A program made the translations under genes and the position numbers. The notes under the pieces were generated by a model. It saw nothing but the letters and a program-made list of their open reading frames with translations. It was not told the origin of the DNA and ran no database searches. From a virus: DNA of 32,048 nt. Position 1 is the first letter of the stretch, and each line of letters starts with the position of its first letter. Shown piece by piece: positions 1 to 7,888 of the stretch. The stretch lies in the IMG/VR virus record IMGVR_UViG_3300009177_000085, positions 1 through 32,048 of that record; one strand, given 5' to 3'.

Positions 1-302
1 ACACGCCCGGCCCTACCCCCTTCTGCTCCCACGCCCCGCCTGCCGGCCAGTCAATCCCCTACGTCAAGTGGACCGTCAAGTCGGTTGCGGGGGCGATATT
101 ACAAGCCGGGCCGGTCGGTTACACACTCGCCGCGTACACGCTGACCAGCAAGTCCGGTGTACTCACCCAGCTCACGGACGGCGCGGGCAACGTGATCGCG
201 GCCACAACTACGTCCGTCGCGTTCGACGGTAACCGTTATGGCCCATGTGTGGGCGCTCTTTTCCTTGACGCGAACGGTCGCGCTAGCGTAGGGTGGTACT
301 GA
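1..302 (+). CDS. C-terminal end of a secreted-type beta-domain protein (partial, cut by window edge)
   Basis: Frame 3 is open from the window edge to the TGA at 300-302. The visible 99 residues look like a compact beta-rich domain with the segments [26 protein letters not shown] and ASVGWY. The same segments occur in the same order at the C-terminus of the gene at 8958-9569 ([32 protein letters not shown]), so the two are paralogues. The first visible residues (TPGPTP) suggest that a Thr/Pro linker precedes the domain, as in the other copy. By analogy the missing N-terminus would carry a signal peptide, which is inference. The function is unknown. The stop overlaps the next start (TGATG), so this gene belongs to the plus-strand operon. 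Confidence 0.75.
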   Translation, partial: TPGPTPFCSHAPPAGQSIPYVKWTVKSVAGAILQAGPVGYTLAAYTLTSKSGVLTQLTDGAGNVIAATTTSVAFDGNRYGPCVGALFLDANGRASVGWY

Positions 303-616
303 TGGCAAAGGAATACAAACTCGGGCGCGAGACGCAGCGGTTGGCCGACGCGCTGTACGACCTAGCCGATGTGCACAAGCGCAAGGGTGACGAGGAAGGG
401 GCGTTGGACTGTTACAGGGAGCTGCGCCAGATCGTTTCGTTGTACGCCAAGAATGCTGGTGACGTGAAAGGCGCGCAAGCCCAGCTGCTCCAACTCGAAC
501 ACCAAGCCCGCCTGCGCGACGCGATGGTCCGGCGCGGCCAGTCTGCCATCGCGGGCACGACCATCACAGTCGAACCAATCCACGTAAAGGAGAACGGGAA
601 TGCCCAAGAACGATAA
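302..616 (+). CDS. Small helical protein of unknown function
   Basis: This encodes 104 residues starting MAKEYKLG. The ATG at 302 overlaps the preceding stop (TGATG), which favours it over an in-frame GTG at 293. The first 80 residues are charged and helical: LADALYDLADVHKRKGD followed by ALDCYRELRQIV resembles a pair of TPR-like helices, and a Gln/Leu-rich helix follows. Its place two genes upstream of the large terminase would suit a small terminase subunit, but no DNA-binding motif is obvious, so that role is only a guess. The end overlaps the next gene by 17 bases. Confidence 0.7.
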   Translation: MAKEYKLGRETQRLADALYDLADVHKRKGDEEGALDCYRELRQIVSLYAKNAGDVKGAQAQLLQLEHQARLRDAMVRRGQSAIAGTTITVEPIHVKENGNAQER

Positions 617-995
617 AGTCGAACGGCTCGTGCCGGACAAGGCGCGGTGGCGATGCGAGAAAGGTCACACGACCGAGACCGATGTGAAGGACAACCGTCT
701 GCGGGCACCCGCTTGCGAGCAGTGTGCGATCGAGAACATGCCCGGCCACGTGTACTACGCGACGCAGGGCCAGCTGCTCTATCGGGCCGAGCAGGTTGAC
801 CCGGTCCCGGTGCAAGATAACCTGGACATGGTTCGCCGGCTGGTCGAAGCGCTCAGCCCGCTGCGTGCGGGCGGGGGTGTGATCAACGAGTGGTGCCATG
901 TGTGCGAGCGGGCGCCGCACTTTGGGCCGCGCGCATGCAAGTGTCCGTGCCACGAAGCGCGCGTGTTGCTGGGGCAGGTGTCCAAGGCCGCTTGA
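600..995 (+). CDS. Zinc-ribbon-like small protein
   Basis: This encodes 131 residues. AAAGGAGAA just upstream (about 587-595) is a good ribosome binding site for the ATG at 600. The sequence holds two Cys/His clusters. The first is WRCEKGHTTETD followed by ACEQC, a pattern like the zinc ribbons that read a CxxGH...CxxC signature. The second is near the C-terminus, WCHVCERAPHFGPRACKCPC followed by H. Both probably bind zinc. The role is not recognised, and a nucleic-acid or protein adaptor function is inferred only from the folds. Its stop codon overlaps the start of the HAD-like gene (TGATG), so the two are probably translationally coupled. Confidence 0.75.
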   Translation: MPKNDKVERLVPDKARWRCEKGHTTETDVKDNRLRAPACEQCAIENMPGHVYYATQGQLLYRAEQVDPVPVQDNLDMVRRLVEALSPLRAGGGVINEWCHVCERAPHFGPRACKCPCHEARVLLGQVSKAA

Positions 996-1363
996 TGGCA
1001 GAGAAGAAGCGCCGCATAGCCGTCGATCTTGACGGCGTTTTGCACGATTATACCACGTGGGACGGTCTTGCGCCGACTGGTGACCCAGTGCCCGGCGCGC
1101 AGCGCTTCATCACGAACCTGCTCGAAGATGGTTACGAAGTGTTTGTGTTCTCGGCGCGTGCCGGTGAGAAGGGTGGCCCTGCCGCAATTCGACAGTGGTT
1201 GAGCGAGAACGAGTTCCCGCAGATGGATGTGACAGACAAAAAAATTCCTGCTGATGTCTATGTCGATGACAGGGGATTTAGATTTGAGGGCAGCTTCGAT
1301 GACGCGCTCAAGTTCATCCACTCTGACGAGGCCGAGCCCTGGACGACGCGAGGGGAGAAATGA
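995..1363 (+). CDS. HAD-superfamily hydrolase (phosphatase-like)
   Basis: This encodes 122 residues. Motif I is VDLDGVLHDY, with the nucleophile Asp11 and general acid Asp13. Motif II is the Ser in VFVFSARAG (Ser53). A Lys pair (82-83) and YVDDRGF (Asp91-Asp92) match motifs III and IV. The protein is short, with no cap insert beyond residues 18-35, as in small phage and bacterial HAD phosphatases related to nucleotidases. The ATG at 995 overlaps the upstream stop. Its own TGA (1361-1363) overlaps the terminase ATG at 1360, so it sits directly in the packaging operon. The likely activity is on a phosphorylated nucleotide or nucleic-acid end; the substrate cannot be read from the sequence. Confidence 0.85.
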   Translation: MAEKKRRIAVDLDGVLHDYTTWDGLAPTGDPVPGAQRFITNLLEDGYEVFVFSARAGEKGGPAAIRQWLSENEFPQMDVTDKKIPADVYVDDRGFRFEGSFDDALKFIHSDEAEPWTTRGEK

Positions 1364-3987
1364 AAAAATCTCGCGCACCGTTCGATGAGTTGGACACGCA
1401 GCGCATAGCCGAGTGCTACAAGGTGTCCGGTTCGGTGAAAAAGATCGCCGTGTGGTACAACACGAGCGGCCAGTTGATCCGGCAGCACTTGGCCAAGGCT
1501 GGTATCGATGTGCCTGACCGGTCGTTCCTGAACGGCAAGAAACTGGTCGAACGGGGGCCGGCGCTGGACGATGTTGGGCTGGACGATCTGCGCACGAACT
1601 ACGGGGCGTTTGCGTTGGCCGTGCACCCTGATTGGGGGTACACGCATTTCCAACAAGCCATCCTTGCGCCGAGGCTGGAAGGCATTGCTCTTTGTAATCC
1701 AGCTTGTCGGCGGCAGATAATTTCGATGCCGTTTCGGCATAGCAAAACTCAATTTTGTGTCGAGACCTTTCTGCCGTTCTACTTTGGGCACAACCCAGAA
1801 CACTCAGTCATTCTGCTTGGCTACGGTAAAGCCTTATCTCGTACATCGGGTCGAACGATCCGTGAGATAATGAAAAGTGACCTGTACCAAGCGTTGTTCC
1901 CGTCAGCGTCCTTGACCAAGTTCAGCCGGGCGCAGGACGAGTTTCAGACGGTGAGCGGCGGTAAGTTTTATGCCGGCGGTTTTGATACCGGTGTGAATGG
2001 GCGAGGCGCACATTTGCTCTGCGTCGCGCAAGGTTCTCTCGTAACGACGCGACGCGGCCAAGTACCAATCGAACACGTTACGGTTGCAGACGAAGTTGCG
2101 ACTCCGTGGGCGTGGCAACGTGTTGAACGCGTGATGCACAACGGCGTGCGCCGGGTGATCCGTATTGGTTATGGTACGCACTCATTGACAGTGACTCACG
2201 ATCATCATATACTAACCCCGACCGGCTGGAGAGAAGCTGGTACTCTGCGAAAAGGGGACCGCGTATATGGTGTGCAAACAATGCCACAAGGCGTACGAGC
2301 CAAAAGAGAAGCGTCTCAACAAGCGCAAGAGCAAGTTCTGTTCGCCGACGTGCAGCAAGGAATGGACGCGGGTGTACTTCGAGAGCCGGCGCCCGGTGTG
2401 CAAACAGTGTGGTACGAGACTCGCCCGAGGCAAGGGGAAGCGCATGTTTTGCAATCAAACGTGTTACTCCGAATGGGCGCAGACAACGGGTGGCCTGCGT
2501 TCGTTGCGCCCGATCCTTTGTGCTACGTGCAACCGGGAGTTTCGGCCAACGAGTTACAAGACTCAGTTTTGTTCGATGGTCTGCAAGGAGCAAGCGCACG
2601 CGACGTTGATGGCTGGGAGGAACAATCCCAATTACCGTACTGGCAAATACCTGACGTACTACCTGCGGCGTTTCAAGAAGCGGCTATCGCCGCAGCTACG
2701 GGACCGATACCGCGCCTGCTTCGAGTGCAGTACAACGCACAACTTGATCGGGCATCACATGGACGAGAACAAGAGGAACGATACGATCGAGAACATTGCG
2801 GTCCTCTGTCAACCGTGTCACATGAAATTTCACAAGTCGAAGAATGCGGCTTCGCGCGAGTCTATGACATCCAAGTGGCAGAAGATCATTGCTTCATCGC
2901 TGACGGAATCTTCGTCCACAACTGTATAGACGATCCGCACAAGTCACGGCAGGAAATGGCCAGCGACACGATCATGTCGCAGAAGCGGGAGATGTACAAC
3001 GGGGTGGTGCGGGTGCGTCTCGAACCGAGTGCGGCGATCATCATTGCCAGTACGCGGTGGACGCCGGATGACTTGATCGGGTGGCGGGTGAGTGAGGATG
3101 GTGGGTGGGACGTGCAGCAGAATAGGCCGTACACAGATGGGCAGAGCAAGCCGAGTGACAAGCGCGGGCTGTGGGATGTGATCCGCCTACGCGCGATTGC
3201 TACCGAGGAAGAAGGCTGGCGCCATGAAGGCGATCCGCTCTGGCCCGAGCGGTGGCCGGTAGCCGAGCTGGAGCCGATCAAGAACGCCGACCTGTCAGTG
3301 TGGGAGGCTAGCTACCAACAAGAACCAACCATCGCTGGCGGCTACTGGTTCGCCAACACGCCCCTCAACTACTACGAGGAGACCAATGCGCGCGACCTCA
3401 ATGTCTACATGGTCTGTGACCCGGCGCTGCGTAAGACCAAGAAAGCCGACTTCACGGTCATACTCGTGTTCGGAACCGCTGGAGACGGAAATTACTATTG
3501 GCTCGACTGTGTCCGCGCACGCCTTGATCCCACCGAACGAGCTGATCATATCTTCCGTATGCACCGAAAGTGGAGGCCAATTTCTGTGGGCTACGAGGAG
3601 TACGGTCTCCAAGCGGACGTTGTTACATTGAAGGACCGAATGGAGCGGGAGAATTATCGGTTCCAGATAATCGAGCTGGGCCGGAGTGGGGAGTGGCACA
3701 ACCTGTCCAAGCCCGACCGCATCCGTACGCTGATGCCCATCGCCAACGCGGGCCGCATTTGGCTACCCAACCCCGAGACGCGCGGGCGTGACGCTGAGGT
3801 GGTCGAGGCAATCAAACGGTTTGTAAACGAGGAGTGGCAAAAGTATCCTGCGTGCAAGTACGACGACGTGATCGACGCGATGAGTAGAATGTGCGACCCG
3901 GCCATGCGTGTAGTGTTCCCGGCGCCCGTGCGCGAGAGCGCGCCGCCGCGCCCCAGACCCCCAGGTGCTTCATGGATGTCAGCCTAG
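1360..3987 (+). CDS. Terminase large subunit, interrupted by an intein
   Basis: This is the ATP-driven DNA packaging motor and nuclease. The precursor has 875 residues; removing the intein (2020-2922) leaves 574, normal for the family. The ATPase half has a deviant Walker A at residues 123-130 (MPFRHSKT), the equivalent of PPRHGKS in related terminases. Walker B is LLCIDDPHK, rebuilt across the splice junction, and motif III is STRWTPDDL. The nuclease half shows three acidic sites: VCDPAL, GYEEYG and YDDVIDAM. The first ~55 residues carry a helix-turn-helix-like segment (AECYKVSGSVKKIAVWYNTS), more often found in small terminase subunits. The ATGA overlap with the HAD gene fixes the start. 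Codons around 1680-1880 look less GC-rich than the rest. Confidence 0.95.
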   Translation: MKKSRAPFDELDTQRIAECYKVSGSVKKIAVWYNTSGQLIRQHLAKAGIDVPDRSFLNGKKLVERGPALDDVGLDDLRTNYGAFALAVHPDWGYTHFQQAILAPRLEGIALCNPACRRQIISMPFRHSKTQFCVETFLPFYFGHNPEHSVILLGYGKALSRTSGRTIREIMKSDLYQALFPSASLTKFSRAQDEFQTVSGGKFYAGGFDTGVNGRGAHLLCVAQGSLVTTRRGQVPIEHVTVADEVATPWAWQRVERVMHNGVRRVIRIGYGTHSLTVTHDHHILTPTGWREAGTLRKGDRVYGVQTMPQGVRAKREASQQAQEQVLFADVQQGMDAGVLREPAPGVQTVWYETRPRQGEAHVLQSNVLLRMGADNGWPAFVAPDPLCYVQPGVSANELQDSVLFDGLQGASARDVDGWEEQSQLPYWQIPDVLPAAFQEAAIAAATGPIPRLLRVQYNAQLDRASHGREQEERYDREHCGPLSTVSHEISQVEECGFARVYDIQVAEDHCFIADGIFVHNCIDDPHKSRQEMASDTIMSQKREMYNGVVRVRLEPSAAIIIASTRWTPDDLIGWRVSEDGGWDVQQNRPYTDGQSKPSDKRGLWDVIRLRAIATEEEGWRHEGDPLWPERWPVAELEPIKNADLSVWEASYQQEPTIAGGYWFANTPLNYYEETNARDLNVYMVCDPALRKTKKADFTVILVFGTAGDGNYYWLDCVRARLDPTERADHIFRMHRKWRPISVGYEEYGLQADVVTLKDRMERENYRFQIIELGRSGEWHNLSKPDRIRTLMPIANAGRIWLPNPETRGRDAEVVEAIKRFVNEEWQKYPACKYDDVIDAMSRMCDPAMRVVFPAPVRESAPPRPRPPGASWMSA
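2020..2922 (+). other. Intein in the terminase Walker B motif (301 residues)
   Basis: Protein-splicing element in the terminase frame. It starts with Cys (TGC 2020-2022) in block A, CVAQGSLVTTRRGQVPIEHV. Block B is LTVTHDHHILT, with the TxxH motif. The N-terminal splicing part ends near LRKGDRVYG (about 2271). The C-terminal part runs from about 2840 with block F, VYDIQVAEDHCFIADG, and block G, VHN, followed by Cys+1 (2923-2925). All residues needed for standard Cys1/Asn/Cys+1 splicing are present. Between these parts the intein frame is open but Gln/Ala-rich, with no LAGLIDADG or HNH motif. That stretch instead encodes an endonuclease in another frame. Excision restores GRGAHLL-CIDDPHK in the terminase. 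Confidence 0.93.
2250..2258 (+). promoter_or_regulatory. Ribosome binding site inside the intein for the nested endonuclease
   Basis: AAAAGGGGA lies 8 bases before the ATG at 2267. It is a Shine-Dalgarno-like sequence in the middle of the terminase/intein reading frame. It gives the overlapping endonuclease frame its own translation start, so no frameshift is needed to make that protein. Confidence 0.6.
2267..2929 (+). CDS. HNH homing endonuclease with three zinc fingers, nested out of frame in the intein
   Basis: This encodes 220 residues in frame 2, inside the terminase/intein gene read in frame 1. Three tandem Cys4 fingers come first: C3/C6/C25/C29, C45/C48/C62/C66 and C85/C88/C102/C106. 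The HNH domain follows: CFEC (151-154), GHHMDE (His163-His164), ENIAVLC (Asn176) and CQPCHMKFH (181-189). The nuclease is therefore complete, and the fingers probably recognise the target DNA. The real domain ends near base 2834. The last ~27 residues are read over the intein block F, and the TAG (2927-2929) lies just past the splice junction. Basic Lys/Arg-rich composition is typical of homing endonucleases. Expression is probably from the internal ribosome binding site at 2250-2258. Confidence 0.88.
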   Translation: MVCKQCHKAYEPKEKRLNKRKSKFCSPTCSKEWTRVYFESRRPVCKQCGTRLARGKGKRMFCNQTCYSEWAQTTGGLRSLRPILCATCNREFRPTSYKTQFCSMVCKEQAHATLMAGRNNPNYRTGKYLTYYLRRFKKRLSPQLRDRYRACFECSTTHNLIGHHMDENKRNDTIENIAVLCQPCHMKFHKSKNAASRESMTSKWQKIIASSLTESSSTTV

Positions 3988-4283
3988 ACACGATTGACGA
4001 CGGCGTACTTGAGTTGACGGTCGGTGATTACTTGGAGATGGCTGGGTGGTTTGCCGGGCTACCGGACAGCATCCAAGAACTGTTCGCCAAGTTCTCGCCC
4101 GGTACCATGTGGGGGCTGCGGGCGGGCGCGATCCCGCACACGCACGAGGGCGACTGGTTCATGCCGAACGCGTTTCGACCGGACGGGACGATTGACATGG
4201 CGTGGTTCAGTCCGAGTGGGCTGTTGATCGGGCATGTGCTGGGCGTGAAGCCCGCTGACTTGCACCCACTGAGGGGTCATTGA
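3972..4283 (+). CDS. Small protein between terminase and portal, unknown function
   Basis: This encodes 103 residues. The chosen ATG (3972-3974) gives MDVSLDTIDDGVLEL and overlaps the terminase end by 16 bases; no strong ribosome binding site precedes it. The protein is acidic, with aromatic-rich stretches (YLEMAGWFAGL, TMWGLRAGAIPHTHEGDWFM, IDMAWFSPSGLLIGHVLGV). No signal peptide, metal cluster or known motif is visible. Its stop (TGA 4281-4283) shares a base with the portal ATG, so the two are coupled. An accessory role in head assembly or packaging is a guess from position only. Confidence 0.7.
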   Translation: MDVSLDTIDDGVLELTVGDYLEMAGWFAGLPDSIQELFAKFSPGTMWGLRAGAIPHTHEGDWFMPNAFRPDGTIDMAWFSPSGLLIGHVLGVKPADLHPLRGH

Positions 4284-6448
4284 TGCCAACTGACGCGAGT
4301 GCCGGCGACGGCTGGAAAGACACGAGCTGGGGCACGCCGGGTGACCGGCGACCTGACGAGCACAAGCCGACCACGGCAGGCACAGACTTGCCCGGCGACC
4401 CGCTCGCACGGTGGGCGCTTGAGCAGATCGAAAAATGCCGCACGACCGTGGGCAAGTGGCGCAAGCAGGCGATGGAGGCAGATCGGTTCGCGGCAGGTAA
4501 GCATTTTAGCAAGGCGGACCTGGAGCTGCTCGAAGCCGAGATGCGCCCGACGAGTGTGTTCAACGCGGCGCAGAAGTGGTTGCGGTACATCGGGGGCATT
4601 GAACGGCAGAGCAAGCTGGACATCCATTTTCTGCCCCGGCAAGTGCACGACGAGATGCAGGCGCGTGCGGGTGATTTGGTCACCAAGGCGTACGAGTGGG
4701 TGTTGCAGAACTGCAACGGTGACAGCGAGCGCAGCATGGCCTTCGACGACATGCTTCGTCGCGGTATGGGCTGGACCGACACACAGTTCGACCGCAGCAT
4801 GGACGCGAGCGGGAACATCAATGTGAAGCGGACGGATGGGCTGGAGATGTTGTGGGATGTCCGTAGCACGAGCCCATGTGTGACCGAAGACGCGCGGTGG
4901 GTCGGGCGCGAGCGGCAGATCAGTAAGACGGAGGCACTGAAGCGATGGGGCGACAAGCACCGGGCCGTGATCTTGGCGAACGTGGGCGTGAGCAGCAGCT
5001 CGTCGCGCCCGCAGGAGAGCGTGTTGATCAGCGAGAAGGAAGCCATACCGATCACGAGCGGCGTCGAGTGGCCCACGATCGCAGCTGGCAACGTGCGCGT
5101 GGTCGAGTTCCAATGGTACGACGAGGTCGTTGGGGTATACTTTGTTGACCCACTCAGCGGCAAGGACGACTGGCTAGACGAGGCCACGTTCGCCGAGTAC
5201 CAACGCCGGTACAAGAAGTTGTTCGGTGGCGCGGAGATCGACCACGACAAGATGTTCATGCGCCAGTACCAGCGCATCGTGATCATCGGCCAGACTGTGG
5301 TAGCGGGGCCGTTCGACCTGCCCGGTAAGCGCTTCACTTTCAACTGCGTGACCGGCCAACGTGACGAAGAAGACTGCATCCACTACGGCTTCATGCGCCT
5401 GCTCATGGACCCGCAGAAGTACATGACCAAGTACGCGAATCAGGTCATGGAGATTATCAGTCGTCAGGCGAAGGGTGGGTTGCTGGCCGAGGAAGACGCG
5501 TTTGTCAATCCGCAAGAGGCCGAGCAAGCCTACGCGCGGCCCGGCTCGATCACGCTGCTCAAGCGGGGTGGCTTGCAGTTGGTCAAGGACAAGGAACAGC
5601 CGTCCATCCCGCCCGCCTCGATCGAAATGTTCCAGGTGTGCAACCAGATGATGCGGGACGTGACCGGCATCTCACCCGAGGTGAGTATGGGCATGGGTGG
5701 GGGCGATCAGCCCGCGCTGACCATGCGCCAGCGCCAGTCAGCGAGTACGCTGCTGCTCGCGCACGAGTTCGACAACCTGCGCCGGTACCGGGAGAACGAG
5801 GCTAAAACAATATTTGATTTCTTGCAGTTCATCGCCGATGACCGGATCGTGCGCGTGGGTGGCCCGTTCGACGCGGAGGCGGTCAAGCTGATCCGTCAAC
5901 CGTTCTTCCTCGAATACGATGTGGTCATGGACGAAGGCACACGCGACCCGAACGTGCGCGAGCAGTATATGGCCACGATCGAGCGCCTTGCACCCACGCT
6001 GATCAGGACGAACAACTTCCTACCCGAAATGATCGACTTCTTCCCACTCCCGGCCAGCCTGAAGTTCTCGATCAAGCAAGCAATGGCGCGGCAGGCCGAG
6101 ATGCAACAGCAGCTCGCGCAGAAGGGCTTGAGCATGGGCGGGCGTGGGAAACCTATCTCGTTCGAGCAGGTGCAGGCACAAACGCAGCTGACCAAGGCGC
6201 AGGCGGCTGAGAAGCTGGCGAAGGCGCAGAAGCTGGCCGATGACATGCAGGCGAGCAAGAGCAAGATGTTGCTGGAAGCGATCATCAAAAAGGCCGAGAT
6301 GGACGCGGCCCAGAAGAACGAGGTGATGAAACAACAAGGGGAGATGACCCGTTGGCGTGGTGACAAGATGGCGGGTATGGTTGACTTGGCAGGTAACCTG
6401 TTCGGGCAGGCTATGAAGCAGGGAGGGGGCACGAATGAACAAGGTTGA
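4283..6448 (+). CDS. Portal protein (P22-type)
   Basis: This encodes 721 residues, in the size range of P22-like portals. A GAGGGG site (4271-4276) precedes the ATG at 4283; an in-frame TTG just upstream is less likely. Family-like segments include VFNAAQKWLRYIGGIERQS near residue 95, a clip/stem region around SRQAKGGLLAEEDAFVNPQE, then DVTGISPEVSMG and ALTMRQRQSASTLLLAHEFD, and a long Gln/Lys/Ala-rich helical C-terminus (about residues 600-700) like the barrel helices of P22-type portals. The protein would form the dodecameric ring at one capsid vertex through which DNA is packaged and ejected. It lies after terminase and before scaffold, the usual order. Confidence 0.9.
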   Translation: MPTDASAGDGWKDTSWGTPGDRRPDEHKPTTAGTDLPGDPLARWALEQIEKCRTTVGKWRKQAMEADRFAAGKHFSKADLELLEAEMRPTSVFNAAQKWLRYIGGIERQSKLDIHFLPRQVHDEMQARAGDLVTKAYEWVLQNCNGDSERSMAFDDMLRRGMGWTDTQFDRSMDASGNINVKRTDGLEMLWDVRSTSPCVTEDARWVGRERQISKTEALKRWGDKHRAVILANVGVSSSSSRPQESVLISEKEAIPITSGVEWPTIAAGNVRVVEFQWYDEVVGVYFVDPLSGKDDWLDEATFAEYQRRYKKLFGGAEIDHDKMFMRQYQRIVIIGQTVVAGPFDLPGKRFTFNCVTGQRDEEDCIHYGFMRLLMDPQKYMTKYANQVMEIISRQAKGGLLAEEDAFVNPQEAEQAYARPGSITLLKRGGLQLVKDKEQPSIPPASIEMFQVCNQMMRDVTGISPEVSMGMGGGDQPALTMRQRQSASTLLLAHEFDNLRRYRENEAKTIFDFLQFIADDRIVRVGGPFDAEAVKLIRQPFFLEYDVVMDEGTRDPNVREQYMATIERLAPTLIRTNNFLPEMIDFFPLPASLKFSIKQAMARQAEMQQQLAQKGLSMGGRGKPISFEQVQAQTQLTKAQAAEKLAKAQKLADDMQASKSKMLLEAIIKKAEMDAAQKNEVMKQQGEMTRWRGDKMAGMVDLAGNLFGQAMKQGGGTNEQG

Positions 6449-6620
6449 AACAAACGAGCGTTTGGCTGAGCTGCACGGCGTCCTGGTCGATAACCACAGC
6501 GAGTGGGACTTAGGCCAGTTGAACTTGCTCCTGTGCGTGCTTGAGCAGCGCATCGCTACGGAGCGCGACCGGCTCGTGCATCAGGTACCATTTAAGATCA
6601 ACGGGAATCCGCTTGCGTGA
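6435..6620 (+). CDS. Small helical protein of unknown function
   Basis: This encodes 61 residues (MNKVETNERLAELHGVLVDN...). It starts inside the last codons of the portal gene, with a strong purine-rich site AGGGAGGGGG (6420-6429) six bases upstream of the ATG. It is predicted to be nearly all helix, with regularly spaced leucines (LNLLLCVLEQRIATERDRLV). Its TGA overlaps the GTG start of the next gene (GTGA). The overlaps on both sides and the strong ribosome binding site support it as a real gene. No function is recognised. Confidence 0.7.
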   Translation: MNKVETNERLAELHGVLVDNHSEWDLGQLNLLLCVLEQRIATERDRLVHQVPFKINGNPLA

Positions 6621-7876
6621 CTGACTTCTCGCACATGACGGCCCTTTGCTATGATTCGGGCTTGTACCCGTACGCAGCAGCGAAGCTCGCCGAAGCGTTT
6701 GGTACAGTCTATTATTACAGCCCGTACAACGCTGACAGTTTTCCGGTATCGCGCAAAGCGCTGTGGGGCAGCGGTCTGCCAGGTGTCACGCGCGTCAAAG
6801 ACTTCTGGGACGTAATCGACGACGCTGACTTGATCGTGTTCCCCGACATCGGTGCCGGCGATCTGCAAGCGTGGCTGCGTACGAAGGGGTACCGCGTGTG
6901 GGGCTCGGCAGAAGCCGAAGTAATCGAACAGGACCGTGTCGGGCTCAAGCGCTTGATGCACACGAAAGGTATGCAGTTGCCGGACACATGGGTTGTGGAC
7001 GGCATGGACGCGTTACATGAGCACTTGGCTAATCCAAAACATGACAACCAGTATGTCAAGGTCTCAGAATGGCGGGGCGATTTTGAATCCTACCACCACC
7101 AAAACACTTGGCTCAGCCAATCATGGTTGCACAAGACTGACCACCAGCTTGGGCCAATGCGCGACAAGCTCAAGTTCGTAGTGGAGGGACACATAGATGG
7201 GGTTGAAGTTGGGTTCGATGGAGTATGCGTTGACGGGCAATTCCTCTCACCTTGTGTGTACGGTTACGAGCAAAAAGACGTCGCTTACGTCGGGCGAGTT
7301 GTCCCATATGACCGACTGCCGCAAGTGCTACGAGACACTAATGCCGATCTGGCGCCGGTACTGGGCGAACTTGGTTGCCGAAGCATGTTCAGTACCGAGG
7401 TGCGAGTGACCGAGGAAGGTGTAGGGTATTTGATCGACCCTAGCCTTCGCTTTCCTAGCCCGCCAAGCGAGTGTGTACTTGAGACCTTCTCCAACTGGCC
7501 CGAGATATTCTATGGTGGCGCGGGCGGCGAGCTGGTCACACCCGAGCCCAAACACGCCTACTGCGCCGAGCTGGTACTACGTGCCGCACAAGCCGAATCC
7601 GACTTTGTACCGATCAGGTTCCCCGAGGAGTATCGTCATTTGATAAAGCTACATGGCCATGCCATTGTTGACGGCACAGATTATGTGGTCGCGCTGGGTA
7701 TGGACATTATAGGTGCGGCGGTGGGGGTGGGAGACACGTTGAAAGAAGCGTGCGAGCAGGCGTGTGAGGTGGCCGAGACCATCCAAGCCGAAGGCTTCGA
7801 TGTAGACAAACACGCGTTTGAGGAACTGGAAAAGAAAATCGAAAAAGGCGTCAAGCACGGCGTCGATTGGGAATAA
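6617..7876 (+). CDS. ATP-grasp-like carboxylate-amine ligase
   Basis: This encodes 419 residues from a GTG at 6617 (GTGA overlap with the previous stop). The N-terminal ~110 residues look like a pre-ATP-grasp Rossmann-like domain (LIVFPDIGAGDLQAWLRTKG, then YRVWGSAEAEVIEQDR, as in the PurD/carbamoyl-phosphate synthase group). The ATP-binding part shows QYVKVSEW (Lys148), VVEGHIDGVEVGFDG (Glu190, Glu197) and a metal-site-like STEVRVTEEGVGYLIDPSLR (Glu261, Asp274, Arg278). Such enzymes join a carboxylate to an amine through an acyl phosphate. The substrate is unknown. The gene lies between portal and scaffold in a structural operon, so a role in modifying a virion or host component is possible but is inference. 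Confidence 0.8.
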   Translation: MTDFSHMTALCYDSGLYPYAAAKLAEAFGTVYYYSPYNADSFPVSRKALWGSGLPGVTRVKDFWDVIDDADLIVFPDIGAGDLQAWLRTKGYRVWGSAEAEVIEQDRVGLKRLMHTKGMQLPDTWVVDGMDALHEHLANPKHDNQYVKVSEWRGDFESYHHQNTWLSQSWLHKTDHQLGPMRDKLKFVVEGHIDGVEVGFDGVCVDGQFLSPCVYGYEQKDVAYVGRVVPYDRLPQVLRDTNADLAPVLGELGCRSMFSTEVRVTEEGVGYLIDPSLRFPSPPSECVLETFSNWPEIFYGGAGGELVTPEPKHAYCAELVLRAAQAESDFVPIRFPEEYRHLIKLHGHAIVDGTDYVVALGMDIIGAAVGVGDTLKEACEQACEVAETIQAEGFDVDKHAFEELEKKIEKGVKHGVDWE

Positions 7877-7888
7877 AGGAGGACACTC

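Noticed and set aside
4207-5379. 390-residue minus-strand frame opposite the portal gene
   Set aside because: It is low in complexity and Ser/Arg-rich, and lies antisense to clear portal motifs.
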